The translations under genes and the position numbers were made by a program. A stretch of DNA of 64,000 bases from Clostridium putrefaciens (GTDB lineage: Bacteria > Bacillota > Clostridia > Clostridiales > Clostridiaceae), in assembly GCF_900461105.1 (NCBI RefSeq), contig NZ_UFWZ01000001.1, positions 3,003,001-3,067,000 of the forward strand, given 5' to 3'. Shown here in pieces: positions 47,705 to 55,205 of the stretch (position 1 is the first letter of the stretch; every line of letters begins with the position of its first letter). A model generated the notes under the pieces. The model had not been told where the DNA came from. It was given only the letters and a program-made list of their open reading frames with translations, and did no database searches.

Positions 47705-49253
47705 TAAATTAAACTTAAACTTTGAAACAGTATCTAAGGCTAGGTCACACGCTAAAAATATAGCTTTAGATACACAAGAATTTATAGACTTACATACAAC
47801 AGTAACTGTAGAAAGAACAGTCTGTAGACTTCTTGGTATAGATGGCATCGATAGCGTTGGTGTTCCTTTACCAAATGTAGTTGTAGATAATATAGTAAAG
47901 AACGATGCTCTTTCTTTGGGTGCTGCTTATTTTATCGGTAATGCTATGTTAAATACAGGTCTTTCACCTCAAGAAATAGCTGAGAAAGTAGCTAACGGAC
48001 AGTTAGATCTAGGAACCTTAGAGTCTAAAGATCTATTTGAAATAAAGGCTACTATAATGCCTATAGCAAAAATGTATGTAGAAAAGATTAAAGCAAATAG
48101 AAATAAAAGAGAAGAGGTTCTTTCAAGGCTTGGAGATAAGAAAGGTCCATATTTATATGTAATAGTTGCTACTGGAAACATCAAAGAAGATATAACTCAA
48201 GCAGTTGCAGCTGTAAAGCAAGGTGCTGATATAATAGCTGTAATAAGAACAACAGGACAAAGCCTTTTAGATTATGTGCCTTACGGAGAAACTACTGAGG
48301 GATTCGGAGGTACCTTTGCAACGCAAGAAAACTTTAGACAAATGAGAGAAGCACTTGATGTAATCGGTGATGAAGTTGGTAGATACATAAGACTTTGTAA
48401 TTATTGTTCTGGATTATGTATGCCTGAAATTGCAGCTATGGGAGCCTTAGAGAGACTAGATGTAATGTTAAATGACGCTCTTTATGGAATATTATTTAGA
48501 GATATAAACATGAAAAGGACCCTTGTAGACCAATACTTTTCACGTGTTATTAACGGCTTTGCAGGTGTAATAATAAATACTGGTGAAGATAATTATCTAA
48601 CTACTTCAGATGCCTTTGAAGAAGCTCATACTGTACTTGCTTCTCAATTTATTAATGAGCAATTTGCATTAGTTGCTGGACTTCCTGAAGAACAGATGGG
48701 CTTGGGTCATGCTTTTGAAATGAATCCTGATCTTAAAAATGCCTTTTTATATGAACTAGCTCAAGCTCAAATGGCTAGAGAAATATTCCCAAGGGCACCG
48801 CTTAAATACATGCCTCCTACAAAGTTTATGACAGGAGACATATTTAAAGGTACTGTACAAAATGCACTTTTTAATATGGTAAGCGTATTAACTAATCAAA
48901 AAATCCACCTTTTAGGAATGCTTACAGAGGCCATACATACACCACTTATGTCTGACAGAGCCCTTTCAATAGACAACGCTCGCTATATATTTAATAGTAT
49001 GGAAGACCTAGGTGATGAACTTGAATTTAAAAATGGCGGTAAAATGGAAGAACGAGCTAATGAAGTATTAAGTAAATCTTCTGAGCTACTATCTGAAATT
49101 GAAGGTGAAGGTTTGTTTAAAACTCTAGAAAAGGGTATGTTTGCAGGAATAAAAAGGCCAATAAATGGTGGAAAAGGTCTTGCTGGCGTATCAGAAAAAT
49201 CAAAAGAATACTTTAACCCATTCATAGACTTGATGTTAGGGGGGAATAGATAA
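47697..49253 (+). CDS. kamD: D-lysine/beta-lysine 5,6-aminomutase, alpha subunit
   Basis: A 518-residue TIM-barrel subunit of the adenosylcobalamin- and PLP-dependent aminomutase converting L-beta-lysine to 3,5-diaminohexanoate. The sequence is that of the family throughout (for example TVTVERTVCRLLGIDGID, RTTGQSLLDYVPYGETTEGFGGT, GEDNYLTTSDAFEEAHTVL). ATG start after GAGGAGGAA, overlapping the kamC end by 8 bases. kamE overlaps its stop by one base. Confidence 0.95.
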   Translation: MNSKLNLNFETVSKARSHAKNIALDTQEFIDLHTTVTVERTVCRLLGIDGIDSVGVPLPNVVVDNIVKNDALSLGAAYFIGNAMLNTGLSPQEIAEKVANGQLDLGTLESKDLFEIKATIMPIAKMYVEKIKANRNKREEVLSRLGDKKGPYLYVIVATGNIKEDITQAVAAVKQGADIIAVIRTTGQSLLDYVPYGETTEGFGGTFATQENFRQMREALDVIGDEVGRYIRLCNYCSGLCMPEIAAMGALERLDVMLNDALYGILFRDINMKRTLVDQYFSRVINGFAGVIINTGEDNYLTTSDAFEEAHTVLASQFINEQFALVAGLPEEQMGLGHAFEMNPDLKNAFLYELAQAQMAREIFPRAPLKYMPPTKFMTGDIFKGTVQNALFNMVSVLTNQKIHLLGMLTEAIHTPLMSDRALSIDNARYIFNSMEDLGDELEFKNGGKMEERANEVLSKSSELLSEIEGEGLFKTLEKGMFAGIKRPINGGKGLAGVSEKSKEYFNPFIDLMLGGNR

Positions 49254-50041
49254 TGAGTAGTGGCTTATACTCCACAGAAAAAAGAAGCACCGATACAGTT
49301 TTAGATTTAAATAAGGTAAAACCCTACGGAGATACTATGAATGATGGTAAGGTTCAACTAAGCTTTACATTACCCTTACCTGATAATGATAAAAGTGCTG
49401 AGGCTGCTAAAGTACTTGCAAGAAAGATGGGTCTTGAAGAGCCTAACGTTGCACATCATGCTGCCTTGGATAAGAACTTTACATTTTACGTAGTATATGG
49501 AACGCTAACTCATACTGTAGACTATGAATCTATTCATGTACAAACTGTAGAAGTTGATACCTTATCTATGGAAGAAGTTAATGATTATATAAAAGAAAAT
49601 ATACAAAGAAAGATAGTTATAATGGGTGCTAGCACTGGAACAGATGCTCACACCGTTGGAATAGATGCCATAATGAATATGAAAGGATATGCTGGTCACT
49701 ATGGTTTAGAAAGATATGAGATGATAGAAGCTTATAATTTAGGTAGTCAGGTCCCTAATGAGGAATTTGTAAAAAGAGCTATTGAACTTAAGGCCGACAT
49801 CCTTCTAGTATCACAAACAGTAACACAGAAAAATGTTCATATTCAAAACCTTACAGAACTTGTAGAACTTCTAGAAGCTGAAGGATTAAGAGATAAAGTC
49901 CTACTTATATGTGGTGGACCTAGAATAAGTCATGAATTAGCTAAAGAATTAGGCTATGATGCTGGCTTTGGACCTGGTAAGTATGCTGATGATGTGGCAA
50001 CATTTTCAGTAACAGAAATGGTAGAAAGAAACCTTATATAA
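49253..50041 (+). CDS. kamE: D-lysine/beta-lysine 5,6-aminomutase, beta subunit
   Basis: A 262-residue cobalamin-binding subunit. The base-off B12 motif is GASTGTDAHTVGIDAIMN (D-x-H-x2-G, about 124-141), with a Rossmann domain beyond it and LLICGGPRISHELA near the C-terminus. The N-terminal part contributes the PLP-binding Lys, likely in ALDKNFTFYVVYG. Translationally coupled to kamD (TAATG). Last gene of the lysine operon. Confidence 0.95.
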   Translation: MSSGLYSTEKRSTDTVLDLNKVKPYGDTMNDGKVQLSFTLPLPDNDKSAEAAKVLARKMGLEEPNVAHHAALDKNFTFYVVYGTLTHTVDYESIHVQTVEVDTLSMEEVNDYIKENIQRKIVIMGASTGTDAHTVGIDAIMNMKGYAGHYGLERYEMIEAYNLGSQVPNEEFVKRAIELKADILLVSQTVTQKNVHIQNLTELVELLEAEGLRDKVLLICGGPRISHELAKELGYDAGFGPGKYADDVATFSVTEMVERNLI

Positions 50042-50068
50042 CTAAATTATATTAATTCAACAAATGAG

Positions 50069-50104
50069 GCTGTCGCACTAAAAAATTAGTGCGACAGCTT
50101 TTTG
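50069..50104 (+). terminator. intrinsic terminator of the lysine operon
   Basis: GCTGTCGCACTAA pairs with TTAGTGCGACAGC, then CTTTTTG. Confidence 0.85.
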
Positions 50105-50161
50105 TCTAAAAAAATAAATCTCCCACTCGAAAGAGTGGAAGATTTATAGTAAAATTAATAT

Positions 50162-50648
50162 ATGACAAAACATATTAATTTACATAAAAATTATACTGCA
50201 AATCGTGGAAATTATCAATTAAAACTTCCACTAAATATTGGGTACATGATTCCAAATAATAATTCGGTGCGTTTGCTAAGTCAGTTTGTAGAGGAGATGG
50301 ATTAAACAGATTTATATTTGACTTATTCCCGATTAAGGGGAAATCAGGCTACGCCTCGTCAGATGTTGAAGATTGTACTTTATTCTTACATGAATCATAG
50401 CTATTCTTCTAGGGAAATGGAAACCTCCTGCAAAAGAGATGTGAATTTTATGTACCTTTTAGAAGGGTCACAAGTACCAGATCATTCTACCTTTGCAAGG
50501 TTTCGTAGTCTTCACTTTGCTCCCTGTTCAGAAACAATTATGGCTGAAATGACAAATTTTCTTTACGAGATTGGAGAAATATTAGGAGATTCTATATTTA
50601 TTGATGGTACAAAGATAGAGGCATGCGGATTGCTCACCCTATTCTGGA
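50162..50648 (+). pseudogene. truncated IS1182-type transposase gene
   Basis: A frame beginning at the ATG at 50162 reads MTKHINLHKNY...VRLLSQFVEEMD, then an in-frame TAA at 50303, then continues in the same frame with TDLYLTYSRLRGNQATPRQM and on to SIFIDGTKIEA. This is the N-terminal third of an IS1182-family transposase. It is broken by the stop codon and cut off where an IS3 element begins; the catalytic C-terminus is missing. A CCACTC-GAAA-GAGTGG hairpin (about 50120-50148) precedes it and may belong to the element end. Confidence 0.8.
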
Positions 50649-50668
50649 CATTTCCTAACGAATGCTAA

Positions 50669-51575
50669 CTAATTTATAGATTCCCTTATAAATTGATTTG
50701 GAATTATATAGCTTAAGCTCCCATGGATTCTTTCTTCATTATAGAATTTTATATATCCATAAATAAGTCTGTATCCATCAGTGAAGTTTTTAATTTCATT
50801 CCAAGCTATACATGCCTTAGAAAGTAAGGAATTAAAAGATTCTATATGTGCATTATAGTTAGGTGAATTTACAGGAATACGCTCATGATATATATTGTTA
50901 ACCTTATATAAATGTTCAAATTTAACGGAAGTAAATTGTGGACCATTATCACTCATAGAGAATTAGATTTGAGGTAGCTCCATTCTCTATGAGTACCCTT
51001 TTTATTGCAGTAATTGCATCATCAGTGGTGGCAGTTTTAGTTATTTCTCTCCCCACAATTTTTCTAGAACAAACATCAATAATATCTGTGAGCATTATAA
51101 ATTGCCCATTTAATGCTTTAACATATTTTATATCTATTTGCCATAGCTGATTTATAGCTGTTATGTTTCTTGCAACGGCAAGATGACCTTGTTTAGTATG
51201 TTTTACATATGGTAGAAGCAATCCTATCTTATTAGCTAATCTGTATACCTTTTTAGCATTTATATGTAGCCCATGATTTCGGCGGATAATTTGAGTGATT
51301 TTTTTATAACCATAAAATGGAGTCTTTTTACACGCTTTATGTAAAAGAGTTTCAATGACAGAATCATCCACAATACAATTGTTTATCCCATATGAAAATC
51401 CAGGGAAGGGTCTGCCTACTTTAGAATTTGAATCATCATCATTTTTTATTACTTTTTTCTTTGGATAAAAAGCTGATCTTGATATTTGAAGCAACATACA
51501 TGCTCTAGATATTTTAAGTCCCTTTTGAGTATATTCTTTAGCTAAAACTAGTTTGTCTTCTACCGTAGGTAATTC
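50669..51575 (-). pseudogene. IS3 orfB transposase (DDE), frameshifted
   Basis: Frames at 50949-51575 and 50669-50956 together make one DDE integrase. The first Asp is in WQIDIKYV, the second in SDNGPQFTS and the Glu in NAHIESFNSLL. Normally the protein reads straight through NLIL-x-SDNGPQ, but here a single-base change shifts frame just before SDNGPQ, separating the first Asp from the other two catalytic residues. The N-terminus (KKELPTVEDKLVLAKEY) is reached from orfA by -1 frameshifting. Presumed inactive. Confidence 0.8.
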
Positions 51576-51853
51576 TTTTTTTTTAATAAATCCTGAAGCA
51601 TATCAAGTTCTAATTCTTTCTTACCAACGAGTTCCTTCAGTTTACGATTTTCTTCTTCTAAGGCTCTTTCCTTAACACTTGGTTGATAATCTTTTGGTTC
51701 TGTCGCATTAATTATATCAAGCTGTCGCTTAAAGGTGGATAGTGTTGATGAGGATAATTCATACTTCTTGCAAACCTGAGCATGAGTAAACCCATTATTT
51801 AATTCTTCAATAATCTTTATTTTATCATCTAATGTAAACTTTCTTCTTGCCAT
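51560..51853 (-). CDS. IS3 orfA, helix-turn-helix transposase subunit
   Basis: A 97-residue basic protein. An HTH region (KIIEELNNGFTHAQVCKKYELSSSTLSTFKRQ) is followed by a leucine-zipper-like coiled coil (ERALEEENRKLKELVGKKELELDMLQDLL). Its end lies on a run of nine A residues (51576-51584), where -1 slippage would fuse it to orfB as in other IS3 elements. The ATG at 51853 follows AAGGTTAG; an ATG five codons upstream is also possible. Confidence 0.75.
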   Translation of the reverse strand: MARRKFTLDDKIKIIEELNNGFTHAQVCKKYELSSSTLSTFKRQLDIINATEPKDYQPSVKERALEEENRKLKELVGKKELELDMLQDLLKKKNYLR

Positions 51854-51908
51854 ATTTCTAACCTTCATCTTATAATCTTATATTAACATGCTCGTTAGAA
51901 ACTGTCGA

Positions 51909-52127
51909 AGACTGTTATGGGGTTAGAATGCCTTCTATATGGGATACCAAACAAAGAATTCAATAACCAACTAGAAATTCTAGATCAGTTCCTGCCAGGT
52001 CAACTGAATTGCCCGATGAATGCAGGTTAATTTATAGCTATAAGAAGTGCCTCAAAAAATGATATCCCCATCTTAACACCATGGTGGACGTATTGCTAAA
52101 TATCATCTTTTGAAGCACTTACAGAAT
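51909..52127. other. region between the IS3 element and lanE
   Basis: No intact gene. Its main structure is a long imperfect hairpin (52045-52120), listed separately. The 130 bases next to the IS3 end show no intact frame and could be debris. Confidence 0.4.
52045..52120 (-). terminator. long hairpin downstream of lanE
   Basis: AAGTGCCTCAAAAAATGATATC pairs almost perfectly (G-U pairs only) with 52099-52120 across a loop of about 32 bases. Positioned to end the lantibiotic operon on the minus strand, but without a good T run; it could instead be the end of a lost mobile element. Confidence 0.45.
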
Positions 52128-52889
52128 CTAGTTCAAATCACGTTTCATATTACGAAAGCTACCAATTATACACGGTACTACAATCCAGATAAGTATCGAA
52201 CAAATGTATTGTGTACCTGAAACACCTGTAGCACCGGCAATAAATAGCGAAGAAGAGTGTTCAAGCGAAAACCACTTCAAATACGATCCGATAACTGGTA
52301 ATTGAGATACAATTACCGTTATTGGAGGCACAACAAAATACAAGCCGATTGCGATTGTAATTTCTTGAGTGGCCATAGCCATGGAGAAACCAAATAGCAT
52401 ATTAACAAGTAAAGGTAACGCCAAAAGAACTACAGAGTATATGGGTTCAGACCAAGAAATAGAATAAGAGTAGATTCCGCTTGCTATTATCGACGCTATC
52501 GCAGAAAGTGCATATAGAGTAATTATAGTTCCAAGAAAAAAAACAAGTAGGATAATAAACTTTGCTAGAATTACTTTATTTCTTTGTGGAACAAAAGTGT
52601 ATGTAACTACTGCAGTGCCTCGTGTCCATTCTTCGCAAATAAGCAATATGAATATTATGGCCAATAGCGTAGAAGCCGGGCTAGATATTGCGATAAATGG
52701 ATCTGTCCATGAGGCGGCATTTTTGAATCTAAAAATACTTACTATAAACATAGCTAATGTTAAAAAAGCCGTTGTCCCAATAATGATCTTTGCAACTTGT
52801 GTGTCTGTTGCTTTTCTGGCCTCTGCTTTAACAATACTGGATAAGCGTATACAATTAGTGTCTTTATTTAATAATATATCAGTTTTCAT
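52128..52889 (-). CDS. lanE: lantibiotic immunity ABC transporter permease (LanE-like)
   Basis: A 253-residue membrane protein with six hydrophobic segments, typical of LanE/LanG immunity permeases and other ABC-2 permeases. The ATG at 52889 is chosen because AGAAGAGGTG precedes it and it overlaps the ATPase gene end by 11 bases. With LanF it would expel the lantibiotic from the producer membrane. Only one permease gene is present, as for ltnFE of lacticin 3147; some systems have a separate LanG. Confidence 0.8.
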   Translation of the reverse strand: MKTDILLNKDTNCIRLSSIVKAEARKATDTQVAKIIIGTTAFLTLAMFIVSIFRFKNAASWTDPFIAISSPASTLLAIIFILLICEEWTRGTAVVTYTFVPQRNKVILAKFIILLVFFLGTIITLYALSAIASIIASGIYSYSISWSEPIYSVVLLALPLLVNMLFGFSMAMATQEITIAIGLYFVVPPITVIVSQLPVIGSYLKWFSLEHSSSLFIAGATGVSGTQYICSILIWIVVPCIIGSFRNMKRDLN

Positions 52890-53604
52890 AAGCACCTCTT
52901 CTATAAAATTGTTCAGTGTATTTAATATAAATTTCTTCCAAGTCGTTGCCCTCTGCAAGTAATTCTTTCAATGGCTTGTCAGCAAGAATCTTTCCTCCGC
53001 AAATCATCACAACATGGTCGGCAATCTTTTGAACCTCGGATAATAAATGAGAACTTAAAAGTACTGTTCCCCCATCATCAACGAACTTTCTAAGTATAGA
53101 CCGAATCCAGCGAATACCATGAGGATCAAGTCCATTCACTGGCTCATCAAGAATAAGTATCTTTGGATTTGCCAATAATGCTTGAGCTATACATAGTCTC
53201 TGACGCATACCAAGCGAATATGATTTAATTTTTCTTTTGCCTTCAAGTGGCGTCAATCCGCATTCTTCAAGAACCTGTTCTATCCGAGAGTCTGGAACTC
53301 CATTGATGGTTGAAGCTATCTTGAGCGTTGAGTAACCGCTGCGGCCAGGATGAAGACTCGAGGCATCTAGTACAACTCCAATCGAACGACTCGGATTTTT
53401 TAGGTTATTATATTTAGTCCCAAAGACAGTAGTAGTCCCAGAAGTCGGCGTTGTCAACCCCACAATGCAGCGTAAGGTAGTAGACTTTCCTGCCCCATTT
53501 GGACCTACGAATCCAGTAATTGTTCCTGGTTTTATCGAAAACGATACATCATTGATTGCAACAAGTGACTTATACTTCTTTGTTAGGTGAAATATTTCAA
53601 TCAT
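52879..53604 (-). CDS. lanF: lantibiotic immunity ABC transporter ATPase (LanF-like)
   Basis: A 241-residue ATPase. Walker A is GPNGAGKST, the signature is YSLGMRQRL, Walker B is ILILDEPVNGLDP, and the switch His is in LLSSHLLSE. It resembles BcrA/LanF self-protection ATPases. ATG start after GGGAGGAG. It lies about 300 bases downstream of the small membrane protein gene and overlaps lanE. Confidence 0.87.
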   Translation of the reverse strand: MIEIFHLTKKYKSLVAINDVSFSIKPGTITGFVGPNGAGKSTTLRCIVGLTTPTSGTTTVFGTKYNNLKNPSRSIGVVLDASSLHPGRSGYSTLKIASTINGVPDSRIEQVLEECGLTPLEGKRKIKSYSLGMRQRLCIAQALLANPKILILDEPVNGLDPHGIRWIRSILRKFVDDGGTVLLSSHLLSEVQKIADHVVMICGGKILADKPLKELLAEGNDLEEIYIKYTEQFYRRGAYEN

Positions 53605-53902
53605 TTTTTCTCCTCCCTATTAATGGTAGTGTCAAGTTTGACGCCCATATTAATCTTTTAAAATTTTATTTACAATGCTAAAATGCTTCGGCGAAACGTA
53701 ATGTACTATCTGTCCCTGAGTTTCCTCCCTATCGGCAGTGATGTCGGAGCATTGTTTTGTCATGCAGTCAAGGTAATGCCGACCTGCCAACGTCCTGCTG
53801 CATGTAGATGATGTCGCTGTGCGCGACCAAAACGTGGTATACATGTTACAAAATGTAAGTTCTAAGTGAACGCCTGTTTAGCATATACAAGGAAAAATAT
53901 CT
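53605..53902. other. possible degenerate coding remnant between the immunity genes
   Basis: About 300 bases without an intact gene. The middle (53680-53830) is markedly less AT-rich than its flanks. Minus-strand frames give short pieces (for example YHVLVAHSDIIYMQQD) that vaguely recall LytTR-type DNA-binding domains but are interrupted by stops and shifts. I treat it as debris. Confidence 0.3.
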
Positions 53903-54070
53903 TTAAGATTTTTTTATCCATAAATAGTACAAAAGCAACGCTATAATCACAGTAACCAGACCGCCAATGCCCCTAGCAAGCCAAACGTTTATCTCTGTCT
54001 TTTCCAATATTTCTTTTACAAACGAACCAACTCCTACTGATACTACTAATAAAACAATCTTTTTTATCAT
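53903..54070 (-). CDS. small membrane protein, candidate lantibiotic immunity peptide (LanI-like)
   Basis: A 55-residue protein starting at ATG after a strong GGGGGGAGAG site. One hydrophobic stretch near the N-terminus (about 5-18) and a strong one at the C-terminus (about 35-51, GGLVTVIIALLLYYLWI), ending KKS. It lies 28 bases after lanJ and upstream of lanFE in the same direction. Size and position suggest an immunity peptide, although LtnI of lacticin 3147 is longer and I cannot show homology. Confidence 0.6.
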   Translation of the reverse strand: MIKKIVLLVVSVGVGSFVKEILEKTEINVWLARGIGGLVTVIIALLLYYLWIKKS

Positions 54071-54098
54071 GCTCTCCCCCCACTTCCATTATCTATAA

Positions 54099-55205
54099 CT
54101 AGTTTTCATAAACTAAAACACATTTTCCAAATCGGCTAAAATTAAAAAAAGAACGTCGTATAAAATCTCTGCCTTGGATTAGTTTATACTCTTGATCAAT
54201 GATTGGCCCTATCCCCGTTCTACTCTGAAGTCTTATAGCTCTTTCTAAATCCTCTGTTGATCCCAAACAATTTCCTAATAATGATACGTTTTTTACTATG
54301 CTTTGAGCTAAAGCACCCCTGACTATAGGCTCTGCGTTATTTGGTGTATCGATCGATAGCAATGGGTGCTGATCCCGCATTCCACAAGTGATATAAGTGC
54401 CACCGGTTTTAATGTACTTTAATGCATGACCAACATTCATATCAAAAAATGGATCGAATGCGTGCGTAAACTTATGTCTGAAAACGTCATTTAGTGCAAT
54501 ATTGTTGCCAATCCGTTCTACACGTGCAGGATATATTCTTTGCATTTCCGATTCATTCCAATCAGTTGTTGAGAGACAAAGTGGGTTAAAGCCATAAGAG
54601 ATTAATTGCTGAATAATGAATAGTGATGTTGCTGATCGCGCACTAAGTACTAACGGAGTCCCGCCGTCAACAAGTATCCCTGATCTCCTTATCATACCTG
54701 AAGCAGTTTGAGATCCCAATGAAAAACATGCAGCCTCTATATTGCTTAATGTTTTTGATACTTTTATTAATTTTTTACTATGAAGACGCAACCACCCTAA
54801 TGATGCAAAATTCGTAGCCACACCAGGCAATACTCCCTTCATTCCACTCTCAGGGTATGAACAGTTAGACATAACTCGATCTCCAACTTGAAAATCACAT
54901 ACATCCGCGCCGATGGCAATGACATCCGCACTAAATTCTGAACCAAAAGGAACAAACAAACGATCTGAGTTTTTAATTTGATCGTAATTTGCTAGCAACA
55001 AGGATTTGTCACGGTAATTGCATGAAAAAGCATTTACCCTTAGAAGTACATACTCACGATTATTAGGCTCTTCAGAATCGAAAGCAGATTGTTCTAGTTC
55101 TACCGCTCCAAGTACTACTTGTACTGGGCCAAACTCAACTGTGCCTAAATCTTTATAGTCTATTGACTCTTTCTTGTTTGGATTAATTGCTACTAAACAC
55201 TGCAT
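54099..55205 (-). CDS. lanJ: LanJ-type dehydrogenase (dehydroalanine reductase)
   Basis: A 368-residue medium-chain (zinc-type alcohol dehydrogenase superfamily) reductase. The GroES-like N-terminal domain contains NAFSCNYRDKSLL and GSEFSADVIAIGADVCDFQVGDRVM; the cofactor domain begins near residue 185. In lacticin 3147 the homologue LtnJ reduces dehydroalanine from Ser to D-alanine in both peptides. The Ser residues it would act on are conserved in both precursors here. ATG start; its AGGAGG site lies inside the lanM2 end (13-base overlap). Confidence 0.85.
   Translation of the reverse strand: MQCLVAINPNKKESIDYKDLGTVEFGPVQVVLGAVELEQSAFDSEEPNNREYVLLRVNAFSCNYRDKSLLLANYDQIKNSDRLFVPFGSEFSADVIAIGADVCDFQVGDRVMSNCSYPESGMKGVLPGVATNFASLGWLRLHSKKLIKVSKTLSNIEAACFSLGSQTASGMIRRSGILVDGGTPLVLSARSATSLFIIQQLISYGFNPLCLSTTDWNESEMQRIYPARVERIGNNIALNDVFRHKFTHAFDPFFDMNVGHALKYIKTGGTYITCGMRDQHPLLSIDTPNNAEPIVRGALAQSIVKNVSLLGNCLGSTEDLERAIRLQSRTGIGPIIDQEYKLIQGRDFIRRSFFNFSRFGKCVLVYEN

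Larger units (their letters stand above)
50645..51908 (-). mobile_element. IS3-family insertion sequence (degenerate)
   Basis: About 1.26 kb bounded by imperfect inverted repeats: GACATTTCCTAACGA (50647-50661) and GACAGTTTCTAACGA on the other strand (51892-51906), 13 of 15 matching. It contains orfA and a frameshifted orfB with A9 slippage between them. It has landed in, or been joined to, the truncated IS1182-type gene. I see no target-site duplication. Confidence 0.8.

Noticed and set aside
53650..53844. 64-codon open frame between lanF and the small membrane protein
   Set aside because: No ribosome site, no recognisable family, and the region looks like debris.
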